16,433 nt of DNA from the NCBI GenBank assembly GCA_030635365.1, contig DAOVYZ010000014.1, forward strand, positions 1 through 16,433. The letters are read 5' to 3'. Under the pieces are notes generated by a model. That model was given only the letters and a program-made list of their open reading frames with translations. It did no database searches and was not told where the DNA came from. Of the stretch, positions 6,314 to 14,284 are shown in pieces. Position 1 is the stretch's first letter; every line of letters begins with the position of its first letter. Made by a program: the position numbers and the translations under genes. This stretch comes from Bacteroidales bacterium. GTDB lineage: Bacteria > Bacteroidota > Bacteroidia > Bacteroidales > UBA12077.

Positions 6314-8779
6314 ATGTTAATTATTATGAATAAGCAGGTTATACAAAAAATTCTACCTCATATAACAGCAGTTATTATTTTTTTATTTTTAAGTGCAATT
6401 TACTTTTTACCACAATTAAACGGGAAAAAACTTCATCAAGGTGATCAGTTGCAATTCCAAGGAATGAGTAGAGAGATTGTAGATTTCCGAGAGAAAACAG
6501 GAGAAGAAACTTTATGGACAAATTCTGCATTTGGAGGAATGCCTGCATATCAAATTTCGGTTAAAAATAACAATTTAGTTAAAACCTTGAAAAATTTAGT
6601 TCTTAGGGTAATTCCTCGACCTATAGGATATATGTTTTTCCTAATGGCCGGATTTTATATTCTGCTTCTTTGTTTTAATGTTAATCCGTGGTTGGCAATA
6701 ATTGGGGGGGTGGCATTCGGATTGTCCTCATTAAATCTTTTATATCTCGGTGCAGGGCATAATGCAAAAGTTCATGCTATATCATTTATTCCTCCAATTA
6801 TCGGTAGTATCTTTTATGCGTATAGGAAAAATTTTATTTCCGGTGCTGCCTTATTCAGTCTATTTGTATGTTTGCATTTATCTGCAAATCACTTTCAAAT
6901 GACTTATTATTTATTGTATTTAATTTTTGCGATTGTAATTGTAGAATTATATAGCCATATAAAACAGAATTTATTGCCAAAATTTCTTAAAATTTCTTCA
7001 ATTTTATTAATCGCCGGAATCCTGGGCGCATTACCGGTTTTTTCAAATTTGTTATTAACATACGAATACAGTAAATATACAACGCGCGGCGAATCAGAGC
7101 TGACAATTGTAGCTGATAATAATGCGAGTAAAAAAGTTGAAAATGAGGCTTTAAATAGAGATTACATTAAGCAATATAGCCTTGGTTTTGGCGAGGTTTG
7201 GTCTTTGGTAATTCCAGATGTTAAAGGTGGGAGGATGAACCTTATTGGCAACAAGAAAGAGATAATTGATAATGTGAGTCCAAACTATAAAAATGCTGTT
7301 GCTCAGGAATATTCTTATTGGGGAGAACAAGCTTCTACAGGTGGAGCATTTTATTTTGGGGCAAGCATATTTTTATTATTTGTTTTAGGGATGTTTTTTA
7401 TTAAAGATAAATTTAAATGGGCCTTGTTTGTGGTTTCTTTATTAGCTATTATATTATCTTGGAAATATGGAAGTTTGGTAGATTGGTTTATAAATCACAC
7501 ACCTCTTTTTGATAAATTTCGCGATACAAAAATGATGTTGATACTTGCTCAGTTATCATTTCCTTTATTGGGTTTATTATTTGTGAATAAGTTATTCAAA
7601 GATGAAATTAATAAAAAACAGTTTATATATGTATCTCTAAGTGTGGTAGGATTGCTGCTACTTTTTTATATTATGCCTTCTGTTTGGTTTGGATTTTTAA
7701 GCAACAATGATATTATGAAATTTGATAATGCTTTAGAGAGTTATAAAAATAACCCAAATGCATTAACACAGATTAGAGATATAAGAAATGAACTTATTGA
7801 TGCACGAATAGGTATTTTCAAAAAAGATTGTTTTAGAAGTTTATTCTTTGTGTCGTCTATTGCTGTTATTATCTACTTATTTCTTATTAAAAAGCTTAAG
7901 AAAAATGTATTTATATTGATTTTAGGAGTGCTGATATTGATAGATTTATGGGGAGTTGACAAACGATATCTAAATGATGATAATTTTGTAAGTAAGCGAC
8001 AAGAAAAGCAGTTTTTTCAAATGACTGAAGCAGATAAATATATTTTGCAAGACAAAGATCCCAATTATAGAGTGCTTAATTTAACTGTTAATACCTTCAG
8101 TGATGCAAGCACATCCTATTATCATAAATCTTTAGGGGGTTATCATGGTGCAAAACTAAAACGATATAATGAATTAATTGAGTATCAGATTTCAAAAAAT
8201 AATATGGATGTATTAAATATGCTTAATACAAAATATTTTATTGTTCCGGATAATAATAAACAACCAGTAGCACAATTAAATCCGGATGTGTTAGGAAATG
8301 CTTGGTTTGTTGAAGATTTCAGAATAGTACCAAATGCTGATGCAGAAATACAAGCTTTAAGTGAATTTGACCCAGCTCAAGAAGCAATAATTGACCAACG
8401 TTTTGAAGAATTTGTTGCAGGCATGGAATTTACGAAAGATATCGTCTCAAGTATTAAGCTTGAAACATATAAGCCAAATCATTTAATTTATAAAGCGAAT
8501 TGTGAGAGTAGTGAATTGACAGTATTCTCAGAAATTTATTATCAAAAAGGATGGAACGCTTTTATTGATGGAAATCCTGTTGATCATTTTAGTGTAAATT
8601 ATGTTTTACGAGCAATGGTTATTCCAAAAGGAGAACACACTATTGAATTTAAATTTGAACCAAAATCCTATTATTTAGGAAATAGAATATCAATGGCAAG
8701 CTCGGTAATGCTTCTTATAATATTAACGTTGGTTTTTGGACGCGAGCTTATTATTTTTTACAAAAAGAATGAAGGTTAA
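6314..8779 (+). CDS. YfhO-family polytopic membrane protein
   Basis: An 821-residue integral membrane protein of the YfhO family (GT-C-like), a regular member of Bacteroidota genomes. The N-terminus shows a first membrane helix (about 14-33), then LHQGDQLQFQGMSREIVDF and WTNSAFGGMPAYQIS, a typical extracytoplasmic loop of the family. About ten further hydrophobic segments follow up to around residue 550. A large soluble region then ends in a beta-rich part with GWNAFIDGNPV and VIPKGEHTIEFKFEPKSYYLG, followed by one last membrane helix. YfhO of Bacillus is linked to glycosylation of teichoic acids; the substrate here is not known. The start could be ATG 6314 or, four codons on, ATG 6326, which gives the more usual MNKQ beginning. 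It is divergent from the GT4 gene and has 73 bases before ftsX. Confidence 0.85.
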   Translation: MLIIMNKQVIQKILPHITAVIIFLFLSAIYFLPQLNGKKLHQGDQLQFQGMSREIVDFREKTGEETLWTNSAFGGMPAYQISVKNNNLVKTLKNLVLRVIPRPIGYMFFLMAGFYILLLCFNVNPWLAIIGGVAFGLSSLNLLYLGAGHNAKVHAISFIPPIIGSIFYAYRKNFISGAALFSLFVCLHLSANHFQMTYYLLYLIFAIVIVELYSHIKQNLLPKFLKISSILLIAGILGALPVFSNLLLTYEYSKYTTRGESELTIVADNNASKKVENEALNRDYIKQYSLGFGEVWSLVIPDVKGGRMNLIGNKKEIIDNVSPNYKNAVAQEYSYWGEQASTGGAFYFGASIFLLFVLGMFFIKDKFKWALFVVSLLAIILSWKYGSLVDWFINHTPLFDKFRDTKMMLILAQLSFPLLGLLFVNKLFKDEINKKQFIYVSLSVVGLLLLFYIMPSVWFGFLSNNDIMKFDNALESYKNNPNALTQIRDIRNELIDARIGIFKKDCFRSLFFVSSIAVIIYLFLIKKLKKNVFILILGVLILIDLWGVDKRYLNDDNFVSKRQEKQFFQMTEADKYILQDKDPNYRVLNLTVNTFSDASTSYYHKSLGGYHGAKLKRYNELIEYQISKNNMDVLNMLNTKYFIVPDNNKQPVAQLNPDVLGNAWFVEDFRIVPNADAEIQALSEFDPAQEAIIDQRFEEFVAGMEFTKDIVSSIKLETYKPNHLIYKANCESSELTVFSEIYYQKGWNAFIDGNPVDHFSVNYVLRAMVIPKGEHTIEFKFEPKSYYLGNRISMASSVMLLIILTLVFGRELIIFYKKNEG

Positions 8780-8826
8780 ATAATAGTATTTCAGAAAGTT
8801 TAGGCAAAGGCAATTATATTTATTCG

Positions 8827-8834
8827 TATCTTTG
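8827..8834 (+). promoter_or_regulatory. Promoter -7 element ahead of ftsX
   Basis: TATCTTTG fits TAnnTTTG exactly and is followed 18 bases later by the ftsX ATG. It lies in the short 73-base gap after the YfhO-family gene, suggesting that ftsX begins a separate transcript. A -33 TTTG is not evident. Confidence 0.5.
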
Positions 8835-8852
8835 CGGATCATTTAAAAAAAT

Positions 8853-9731
8853 ATGAGTAAGAAAGAAGCTAATATAACCAAACGAAGACTAAGAAGCTCA
8901 TTTGCAACTTCAATAATTAGTATATCATTGGTGCTTTTTTTACTTGGATTACTTGGATTGTTAGTTTTAAATGCGAAACGATTATCTGATTATGTAAAAG
9001 AAAATATAGGTTTTTCGGTAATACTAAAAGAAAATGTAAAGGAGGTTGATGTTATTTTATTACAAAAGAGCCTTGATGCTTCTGAGTATGTAAAATCAAC
9101 CAAATACATAACAAAACAGGAAGCTGCAGAGGGTCTTCAAAGAGAGCTTGGAGAAGATTTTATTGAGTTTTTAGGGTTCAATCCGTTATTGGCCTCCATA
9201 GAAGTTCATTTATATGCACAATATGCTAATCAGGATAGTATTAAATTAATTGAAAAAGATTTGCAGCAATATGATCAAATAAAGGAAGTTTTTTACCAAA
9301 AATCTCTGGTTAGCCTGGTTAATGAAAATATTCGAAAAATTAGTTTAATTATATTAGGATTTAGTGGATTATTATTGTTGGTTGCGATCACTTTAATTAA
9401 TAGTACAATTCGGTTGTCTGTATATTCTAAACGGTTTATTATAAATACAATGCAACTTGTTGGAGCAAATCGAAGCTTTATTCGTCGCCCGTTTTTGTAT
9501 CGAAGTGTTGGGAACGGAATTTTTGCAGCTATATTAGCTATGGGATTTTTAGCAGGAATATTATATGCGGCTCAACAGGAATTTAAGGAGGTGATTAGTT
9601 TTCAGGATATAGAAATAATTGGGGTATTGTTTTTATGTGTTTTACTATTTGGAATTATAATTAACTGGATGTCTACATTTTTTGCAGTATCAAGATATCT
9701 GAGAATGAAGGTTGACAAATTATATTATTAA
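8853..9731 (+). CDS. ftsX: Cell-division protein FtsX
   Basis: The 292-residue product has the FtsX layout: a short basic cytoplasmic N-terminus, a first membrane helix (about 20-40), an extracytoplasmic domain of roughly 120 residues with VILKENV and KYITKQEAAEGLQRELGEDFIEFLGFNPL (residues about 84-112), and three further membrane helices near 163-185, 220-240 and 255-275. The NTMQLVGANRSFIRRPFL loop between helices 2 and 3 is the characteristic FtsX coupling region, with the phrase LVGAxxxFIRxPF. With the ATPase FtsE it forms an ABC-type complex at the division site that controls cell-wall hydrolases. ftsE is not next to it, as is common in Bacteroidota. It appears to head the ftsX - DUF3098 - uppP - truB - queA run. 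Confidence 0.92.
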   Translation: MSKKEANITKRRLRSSFATSIISISLVLFLLGLLGLLVLNAKRLSDYVKENIGFSVILKENVKEVDVILLQKSLDASEYVKSTKYITKQEAAEGLQRELGEDFIEFLGFNPLLASIEVHLYAQYANQDSIKLIEKDLQQYDQIKEVFYQKSLVSLVNENIRKISLIILGFSGLLLLVAITLINSTIRLSVYSKRFIINTMQLVGANRSFIRRPFLYRSVGNGIFAAILAMGFLAGILYAAQQEFKEVISFQDIEIIGVLFLCVLLFGIIINWMSTFFAVSRYLRMKVDKLYY

Positions 9732-9747
9732 TTAAAATATTGTTCAA

Positions 9748-10011
9748 ATGTCGAAAAAGAATAAATCAGAGGATAAAAAGATAGAATTTGCATTGGGCAG
9801 AGAAAACTATATTCTTTTGGTTATAGGCTTTGTTATTATAATATTTGGTTTCTTATTAATGATTGGAGGCAAAGCAGAAAGCCCGGATGTATTTAATGAA
9901 AAAATATTTAGCTTTAGGCGTATTACACTTGCACCAATAATTGTTCTTTTAGGGTTTATTTTTGAGATTTACGCGATAATGAAAAAGCCAAAAGAAACCG
10001 AGGAAAATTAA
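9748..10011 (+). CDS. DUF3098 family small membrane protein
   Basis: An 87-residue protein with a charged N-terminus, the motif FALGRENYILL, a first membrane helix (about 22-42), a short loop with SPDVFNEKIFSFRRITLAPI, and a second helix (about 56-76) followed by a basic end. This matches the DUF3098 family, a Bacteroidota-specific family found between ftsX and uppP. Its function is unknown; the constant position suggests a link to cell division or the undecaprenyl lipid cycle, which is inference. It starts 16 bases after ftsX and ends 17 bases before uppP. Confidence 0.85.
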   Translation: MSKKNKSEDKKIEFALGRENYILLVIGFVIIIFGFLLMIGGKAESPDVFNEKIFSFRRITLAPIIVLLGFIFEIYAIMKKPKETEEN

Positions 10012-10028
10012 CACATTAGAATTTATTT

Positions 10029-10814
10029 ATGGATTGGATTGAAGCATTAATTCTTGGATTAATTCAAGGATTGACAGAATTTTTGCCTGTAAGTAGCAGT
10101 GGGCATTTAGAGCTTGGAAAATATATCTTGGGAGTAGAATATACTGAAAACCTAACTTTTACTATTGTGGTTCATGGAGCAACTGTCTTAAGTACGATAA
10201 TTGTATTTTGGAAGACTATTGTTGATCTTTTTAAGGAGGTGTTTAAATTTGAATGGAATGAATCAACAAAATATATAGTAAAAATATTGATTTCTATGAT
10301 TCCTGTTATAATTATAGGTCTTTTATTCAAGAGTGAAATAGAGAACCTTTTTACAGGAAAAATTATGTTTGTTGGATTTATGTTACTAATTACCTCAGTA
10401 TTTTTAGCTTTTACATATTATGCTAAGGAAAGGCAAAAGGATATATCATTTAAGAATGCTTTTGTAATTGGAATTGCACAGGCGTTAGCAGTTTTACCTG
10501 GAATTTCAAGGTCAGGAGCAACTATAGCAACCGGATTATATCTTGGAAACAAAAAAGAGCATGTGGCTAAATTCTCTTTTCTAATGGTATTGTTGCCAAT
10601 TATTGCAGCGAATGTAAAAAATCTTTTAGACATTGAAATAGTATCACAGGATTCTATATCAATTTTACCATTAATAATAGGTTTCGCAGCAGCATTTTTT
10701 TCTGGATTAATAGCATGTAAATGGATGATAAAAATTGTTAAGCGTGGGAAACTCATCTATTTTGCACTTTATTGTTTTATTGTAGGTTTAATAGCTATAA
10801 TTTTTTCATTTTAA
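10029..10814 (+). CDS. uppP: Undecaprenyl-diphosphate phosphatase
   Basis: This 261-residue multi-helix membrane enzyme (BacA/UppP family) converts undecaprenyl diphosphate to undecaprenyl phosphate, recycling the lipid carrier for peptidoglycan and surface polysaccharides. The two catalytic motifs are visible: GLTEFLPVSSSGHL near 14-27, including E17 and the conserved Ser/His, and PGISRSGAT at 157-165. Length and hydrophobic profile are normal for the family. It is tightly packed between the DUF3098 gene and truB, whose likely start is only 6 bases past the uppP stop. Members of this family confer some tolerance to bacitracin when abundant. Confidence 0.95.
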   Translation: MDWIEALILGLIQGLTEFLPVSSSGHLELGKYILGVEYTENLTFTIVVHGATVLSTIIVFWKTIVDLFKEVFKFEWNESTKYIVKILISMIPVIIIGLLFKSEIENLFTGKIMFVGFMLLITSVFLAFTYYAKERQKDISFKNAFVIGIAQALAVLPGISRSGATIATGLYLGNKKEHVAKFSFLMVLLPIIAANVKNLLDIEIVSQDSISILPLIIGFAAAFFSGLIACKWMIKIVKRGKLIYFALYCFIVGLIAIIFSF

Positions 10815-10819
10815 GAATT

Positions 10820-11557
10820 GTGAAGTTGGATATAAAAAATATTGAGGAATTTAATACCGGAGTGGTTTTAGCAATAAATAAGCCATATAAATGGACATCT
10901 TTTGATGTTGTAAAAAAGATTAAAAATCAAGTTGCTAAGAAATTACGACAATATTTGAATATAAGAATTAAAAATTTTAAAGTAGGGCATGCAGGGACCT
11001 TAGATCCTTTAGCAGAAGGTTTATTGCTTGTTTGTACAGGGAAAGCGACTAAGCAGATTAGCAAGTTAATGGGTTTTGAAAAGGAATATATTGCGACAAT
11101 TGAGCTTGGGAAAACAACTCCTTCATTTGATTTGGAAACAGACTATGACCAGGAATTTCCTACAGAGCATATAAATGAAAGCCTTGTACTGGAAGTCTTA
11201 AAATCATTTGAAGGTGAACAAAACCAGGTACCTCCTATTTATTCAGCTAAGAATATTAATGGTAAAAGAGCTTATGATTATGCAAGGAAAGGAGAGGAAA
11301 TAGAACTTAAGGCAAATAAAATTAATATATCAGAAATAGAATTAATCAATTTTGATTTACCGATTCTCACTTTAAGAATAGTATGTAGTAAAGGTACATA
11401 TATACGTTCATTGGCAAATGATGTTGGTAAAAAACTAAATAGTGGGGGGCATTTAAAAAGATTAATAAGAACACGTATAGGGAGTTATAATATAGATAAT
11501 TCAATAACTATACAGGATTTTGAAATTTTTTTATCAAATTTGCAACCAATTCAATAA
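10820..11557 (+). CDS. truB: tRNA pseudouridine(55) synthase
   Basis: TruB converts U55 of tRNAs to pseudouridine in the T-loop. The N-terminal signature GVVLAINKPYKWTSFDVVKKI (residues about 14-34) and the catalytic segment VGHAGTLDPLAEGLL, with the nucleophile Asp at about residue 62, are unambiguous. Later segments QVPPIYSAKNINGKRAYDYARKG and CSKGTYIRSLANDVG are also typical. The frame opens further upstream (TTG 10772), but that would overlap uppP and add residues not seen in the family. I prefer GTG 10820, 6 bases after the uppP stop, giving 245 residues; TTG 10826 is a second option. It appears to be translationally linked to uppP. Confidence 0.92.
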   Translation: MKLDIKNIEEFNTGVVLAINKPYKWTSFDVVKKIKNQVAKKLRQYLNIRIKNFKVGHAGTLDPLAEGLLLVCTGKATKQISKLMGFEKEYIATIELGKTTPSFDLETDYDQEFPTEHINESLVLEVLKSFEGEQNQVPPIYSAKNINGKRAYDYARKGEEIELKANKINISEIELINFDLPILTLRIVCSKGTYIRSLANDVGKKLNSGGHLKRLIRTRIGSYNIDNSITIQDFEIFLSNLQPIQ

Positions 11558-11609
11558 TGCTGCGTATAAGCAGGTCACTTATGTATAACCTTATAAATAG
11601 TTAGAATTA

Positions 11610-12383
11610 ATGAAATTATCTCAGTTTAAGTTTAATCTTCCAAAAGAACTTATTGCTAAATTTCCAGTTGATAATAGAGATGAATCCCGATTGTTAGTAG
11701 TAAACAAAGAGACAGGGAAACTCGAGCATAAAGTTTTTAAAGATATTATAAATTATGTCGAGGATCAGGATGTGATGGTGTTTAACAATACTAAGGTTTT
11801 TCCTGCTAGATTATATGGCAATAAAGAAAAAACAGGAGCAAAAATAGAAGTTTTCTTGTTAAGAGAATTAAATTGTGAACAAAGATTATGGGATGTTTTG
11901 GTTGACCCTGCCAGAAAAATAAGAATTGGCAATAAATTATATTTTGGAGAAGATGATTCGTTAGTTGCTGAAGTAATTGATAATACCACTTCAAGGGGCC
12001 GTACATTAAGATTTTTATTTGATGGCCCTTACGAGGAGTTTAAAAAGACACTATATGATTTAGGTGAAACACCATTACCTAAGTTTATTAACAGAGAGGT
12101 AGAACCGGAAGATAAAGAAAGATATCAAACAATTTACGCAAAGCATGAAGGTGCTGTTGCAGCACCAACTGCAGGGATGCATTTTAGTCGTGAATTAATG
12201 AAACGATTAGAAATTAAAGGAGTAAATTTTGCTGAAATAACATTGCATGTTGGATTAGGAAATTTTAGGACAGTTGATGTAGAAGACCTGACCAAGCATA
12301 AAATGGACTCTGAGAAAATTTTCATTTCTGAAGAAGCAACCAAAATAGTTAATAAAGCTAAAGACGGCAAAAAAATATATTAG
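11610..12383 (+). CDS. queA: S-adenosylmethionine:tRNA ribosyltransferase-isomerase, frameshifted N-terminal part
   Basis: QueA transfers and isomerises the ribosyl part of SAM onto preQ1-modified tRNA to form epoxyqueuosine. The frame starts MKLSQFKFNLPKELIAKFP and shows RDESRLLVV, VMVFNNTKVFPARLYGNK, VAAPTAGMHFS and EITLHVGLGNFRTVDVED, all family signatures. It stops early at TAG 12381-12383 after 257 residues, whereas Bacteroidota QueA is about 349. The missing C-terminus is intact in the -1 frame immediately downstream. The change lies at or just after seven A at 12369-12375: moving back one base there joins the frames into exactly 349 codons. Either a frameshift mutation, a homopolymer sequencing error, or slippage that makes the full enzyme. 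Confidence 0.88.
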   Translation: MKLSQFKFNLPKELIAKFPVDNRDESRLLVVNKETGKLEHKVFKDIINYVEDQDVMVFNNTKVFPARLYGNKEKTGAKIEVFLLRELNCEQRLWDVLVDPARKIRIGNKLYFGEDDSLVAEVIDNTTSRGRTLRFLFDGPYEEFKKTLYDLGETPLPKFINREVEPEDKERYQTIYAKHEGAVAAPTAGMHFSRELMKRLEIKGVNFAEITLHVGLGNFRTVDVEDLTKHKMDSEKIFISEEATKIVNKAKDGKKIY

Positions 12384-12658
12384 CTGTAGGTACTACAGTT
12401 CTTAGAACTCTTGAGTCATCTGTTTCAACTATAGGGCATTTAAAACCTTATGAGGGATGGACCAATAAATTTATTTTTCCACCATACAAGGTTAAAGTGC
12501 CTAATATGATGACTTCAAACTTCCATTTACCATATTCAACACTCCTAATGAAAGTATGTGCTTTTGGTGGATATGATATAGTTATGAAAGCATATAAAAC
12601 AGCTATCAAGGAGGAATATAGATTTGGAATATATGGTGATGCAATGTTAATACTGTAA
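12377..12658 (+). pseudogene. queA: QueA C-terminal part in the -1 frame
   Basis: This region reads on from the first part with ILAVGTTVLRTLES, then WTNKFIFPPYKVK, MMTSNFHLPYSTLLMKVCAF and a GDAMLIL end, matching the conserved C-terminal third of QueA up to a natural TAA at 12656-12658. It has no start codon of its own near its beginning. Amino-acid conservation is high right up to the junction, so the break is recent, artificial or bypassed by slippage. A short stem-loop (CTGTAG 12384-12389 with CTACAG 12393-12398) starts 8 bases after the A-run. Confidence 0.85.
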
Positions 12659-12669
12659 TAGAATTATTT

Positions 12670-12697
12670 AAGGTTGGCAATATAGTCAACCTTTTTT
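12670..12697 (+). terminator. Intrinsic terminator after queA
   Basis: AAGGTTG (12670-12676) pairs with CAACCTT (12687-12693) across a 10-base loop and runs into six T (12692-12697). It lies 12 bases after the queA stop and overlaps the last codons of the convergent glycosylase gene. Confidence 0.65.
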
Positions 12698-13280
12698 AAC
12701 AATGTTCTGAATAGTGTTCTTTATTTACCAACTCTCGATATTTCTTTACTACATTTTTAAAATCTTCCCAAGCGGGATGTTTCAATTTTTCATTTCGGAG
12801 TAATGCAGATGGATGAAATGTTGGCATAACTAATCGATTATTCCATTCCAGCCATTGCCCACGGACTTTAGTAATTTTTGCATTAGGGTCAATTAAGCCT
12901 TTTAGCGCAGTTGCACCCAACAAAATTATTATTTTGGGATCGATCGTTTCAATTTGCTTATATAAATAGGGCAAACAACTCTCTCTTTCTTCCGGTAACG
13001 GATTTCTATTGTCAGGAGGGCGGCATTTAACAATGTTTCCAATAAAAACATGGTCTTTTCTGGTAAATCCACATACTCCCAATATTTTATCAAGTAATTG
13101 CCCTGATTTTCCTACAAATGGCCGTCCTTGTTGATCTTCATAATAACCCGGGCCTTCGCCAATACACATTATTTCTGCATTTATATTTCCTTCACCAAAT
13201 ACAGCATTAGTTCGGGTTTTGCATAAATTGCATTTTGTACAATTATTAACTTCCTCTTTTAGTTTGTCTAAATTATTCAT
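12696..13280 (-). CDS. Family 4 uracil-DNA glycosylase (4Fe-4S)
   Basis: A 194-residue DNA-repair enzyme that removes uracil from DNA. Motif A is GEGPGYYEDQQGRPFVGKSG at about 41-60, and motif B is HPS at 156-158 within MPTFHPSALLRN. Four cysteines fit an iron-sulphur cluster: C14 and C17 in the N-terminal CTKC, then C86 and C102 separated by 15 residues, the spacing known for family 4. C20 is an additional cysteine nearby. The length of about 190-200 residues fits bacterial family 4 enzymes. It converges on queA with a shared short spacer and lies alone between two operons, so it probably has its own promoter. Confidence 0.92.
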   Translation of the reverse strand: MNNLDKLKEEVNNCTKCNLCKTRTNAVFGEGNINAEIMCIGEGPGYYEDQQGRPFVGKSGQLLDKILGVCGFTRKDHVFIGNIVKCRPPDNRNPLPEERESCLPYLYKQIETIDPKIIILLGATALKGLIDPNAKITKVRGQWLEWNNRLVMPTFHPSALLRNEKLKHPAWEDFKNVVKKYRELVNKEHYSEHC

Positions 13281-13387
13281 TGAATAAGTTTTATTACATT
13301 AAATTTTGAGGGATTTCATTCAGATATATAATGTTTAAAATTATAATTTTCATTTTGGAATTATATTACGGACAAAATTAAAAAATA

Positions 13388-13415
13388 AAAGGGAGTTCGT
13401 ATTCGAACTCCCTTT
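13388..13415 (-). terminator. Strong intrinsic terminator of the rplM-rpsI-rpsB-tsf operon
   Basis: AAAGGGAGTTCG (13388-13399) and CGAACTCCCTTT (13404-13415) form a perfect 12-pair stem with a 4-base loop. On the minus strand the stem is followed by TTTTATTTTTTAAT. It starts 19 bases after the tsf stop codon. Confidence 0.88.
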
Positions 13416-13433
13416 AAAATATAATAGTATTTT

Positions 13434-14258
13434 TTACTGTTTTATTGAATATCTTTTAAAACCAGTAACGCTTAGGTCTTTATCTGTTTGTTGTAAATAT
13501 TGTTCAACAGTAATTTTATTTTCTTTAATAAAAGCTTGATTTAACAAAGTACTTTCTTTAAAAAACTTACTTAATTTACCTTGTGCAATTTTATCAACTA
13601 TATTTTCAGGTTTTCCTTCAGCAATGGCTTGATTCCGTCCAATCTCAAGTTCTTTATCAATATCTTCTTGAGAAACCTGTTCTTTATTTACAGCAACGGG
13701 GTCCATTGCAGCAACTTGCATTGCTATATCTTTTCCTACTTGTTCGTCGATATTTGATTTTGTAAGGCCAACAAGAGTAGCTAATTTCTTATCGCTATGA
13801 ATATATGCCGAAACTTGCTCAGCCTCAATCTTGTCAAAATATTTTAAGTCTATTTTTTCACCAATAACTCCAGTTTGCTCAACAATCTTATCAGAAAGTT
13901 TCATACCATCAATTTCCATGTTGTTCAGACTTTCAAGGTCAGCTGGTGTGTTTTTCAAAACTGTATCAAGAATTGTTTCCGCTAATTTTACAAAATCTTC
14001 ATTTTTAGCAACAAAATCAGTTTCGCAGTTTAATGCAATAATAGCACCTTTATTTCCATCTGCTTTTGCTAAAACAACTCCTTCACTTGCTTCCCTGTCA
14101 GAACGTTTGTTAGCAATAGCCATTCCTTTTTCACGAATTATTTGTTGTGCTTTATCAAAATCACCTTCTGCTTCAACTAGTGCTTTTTTGCAATCCATCA
14201 TTCCTGCACCGGTCATTTTTCTTAATTTATTTACATCAGACGCTGTTATTTGAGCCAT
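13434..14258 (-). CDS. tsf: Translation elongation factor Ts
   Basis: EF-Ts exchanges GDP for GTP on EF-Tu. The 274-residue product begins with the UBA-like domain ITASDVNKLRKMTGAGMMDCKKAL, has the conserved NCETDFVAKNEDF (TDFV at 80-83) that contacts EF-Tu, and ends with the C-terminal module EGKPENIVDKIAQGKLSKFFKESTLLNQAF. The length is normal for Bacteroidota. It lies 26 bases downstream of rpsB, the pairing found across bacteria, and is the last gene before a strong terminator. Confidence 0.96.
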   Translation of the reverse strand: MAQITASDVNKLRKMTGAGMMDCKKALVEAEGDFDKAQQIIREKGMAIANKRSDREASEGVVLAKADGNKGAIIALNCETDFVAKNEDFVKLAETILDTVLKNTPADLESLNNMEIDGMKLSDKIVEQTGVIGEKIDLKYFDKIEAEQVSAYIHSDKKLATLVGLTKSNIDEQVGKDIAMQVAAMDPVAVNKEQVSQEDIDKELEIGRNQAIAEGKPENIVDKIAQGKLSKFFKESTLLNQAFIKENKITVEQYLQQTDKDLSVTGFKRYSIKQ

Positions 14259-14284
14259 TTTCTTATTTTTTACAGTTGTATTTA

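Noticed and set aside
11558..11609. A preQ1-type riboswitch ahead of queA
   Set aside because: The 52-base gap shows only weak short pairings and no recognisable aptamer core, and queA lies inside an operon.
13373..13380. Promoter for the uracil-DNA glycosylase gene (TAATTTTG on the minus strand)
   Set aside because: The octamer matches TAnnTTTG, but it lies in the U-tract side of the tsf terminator, has no -33 element and would give a leader near 90 bases; too weak to list.
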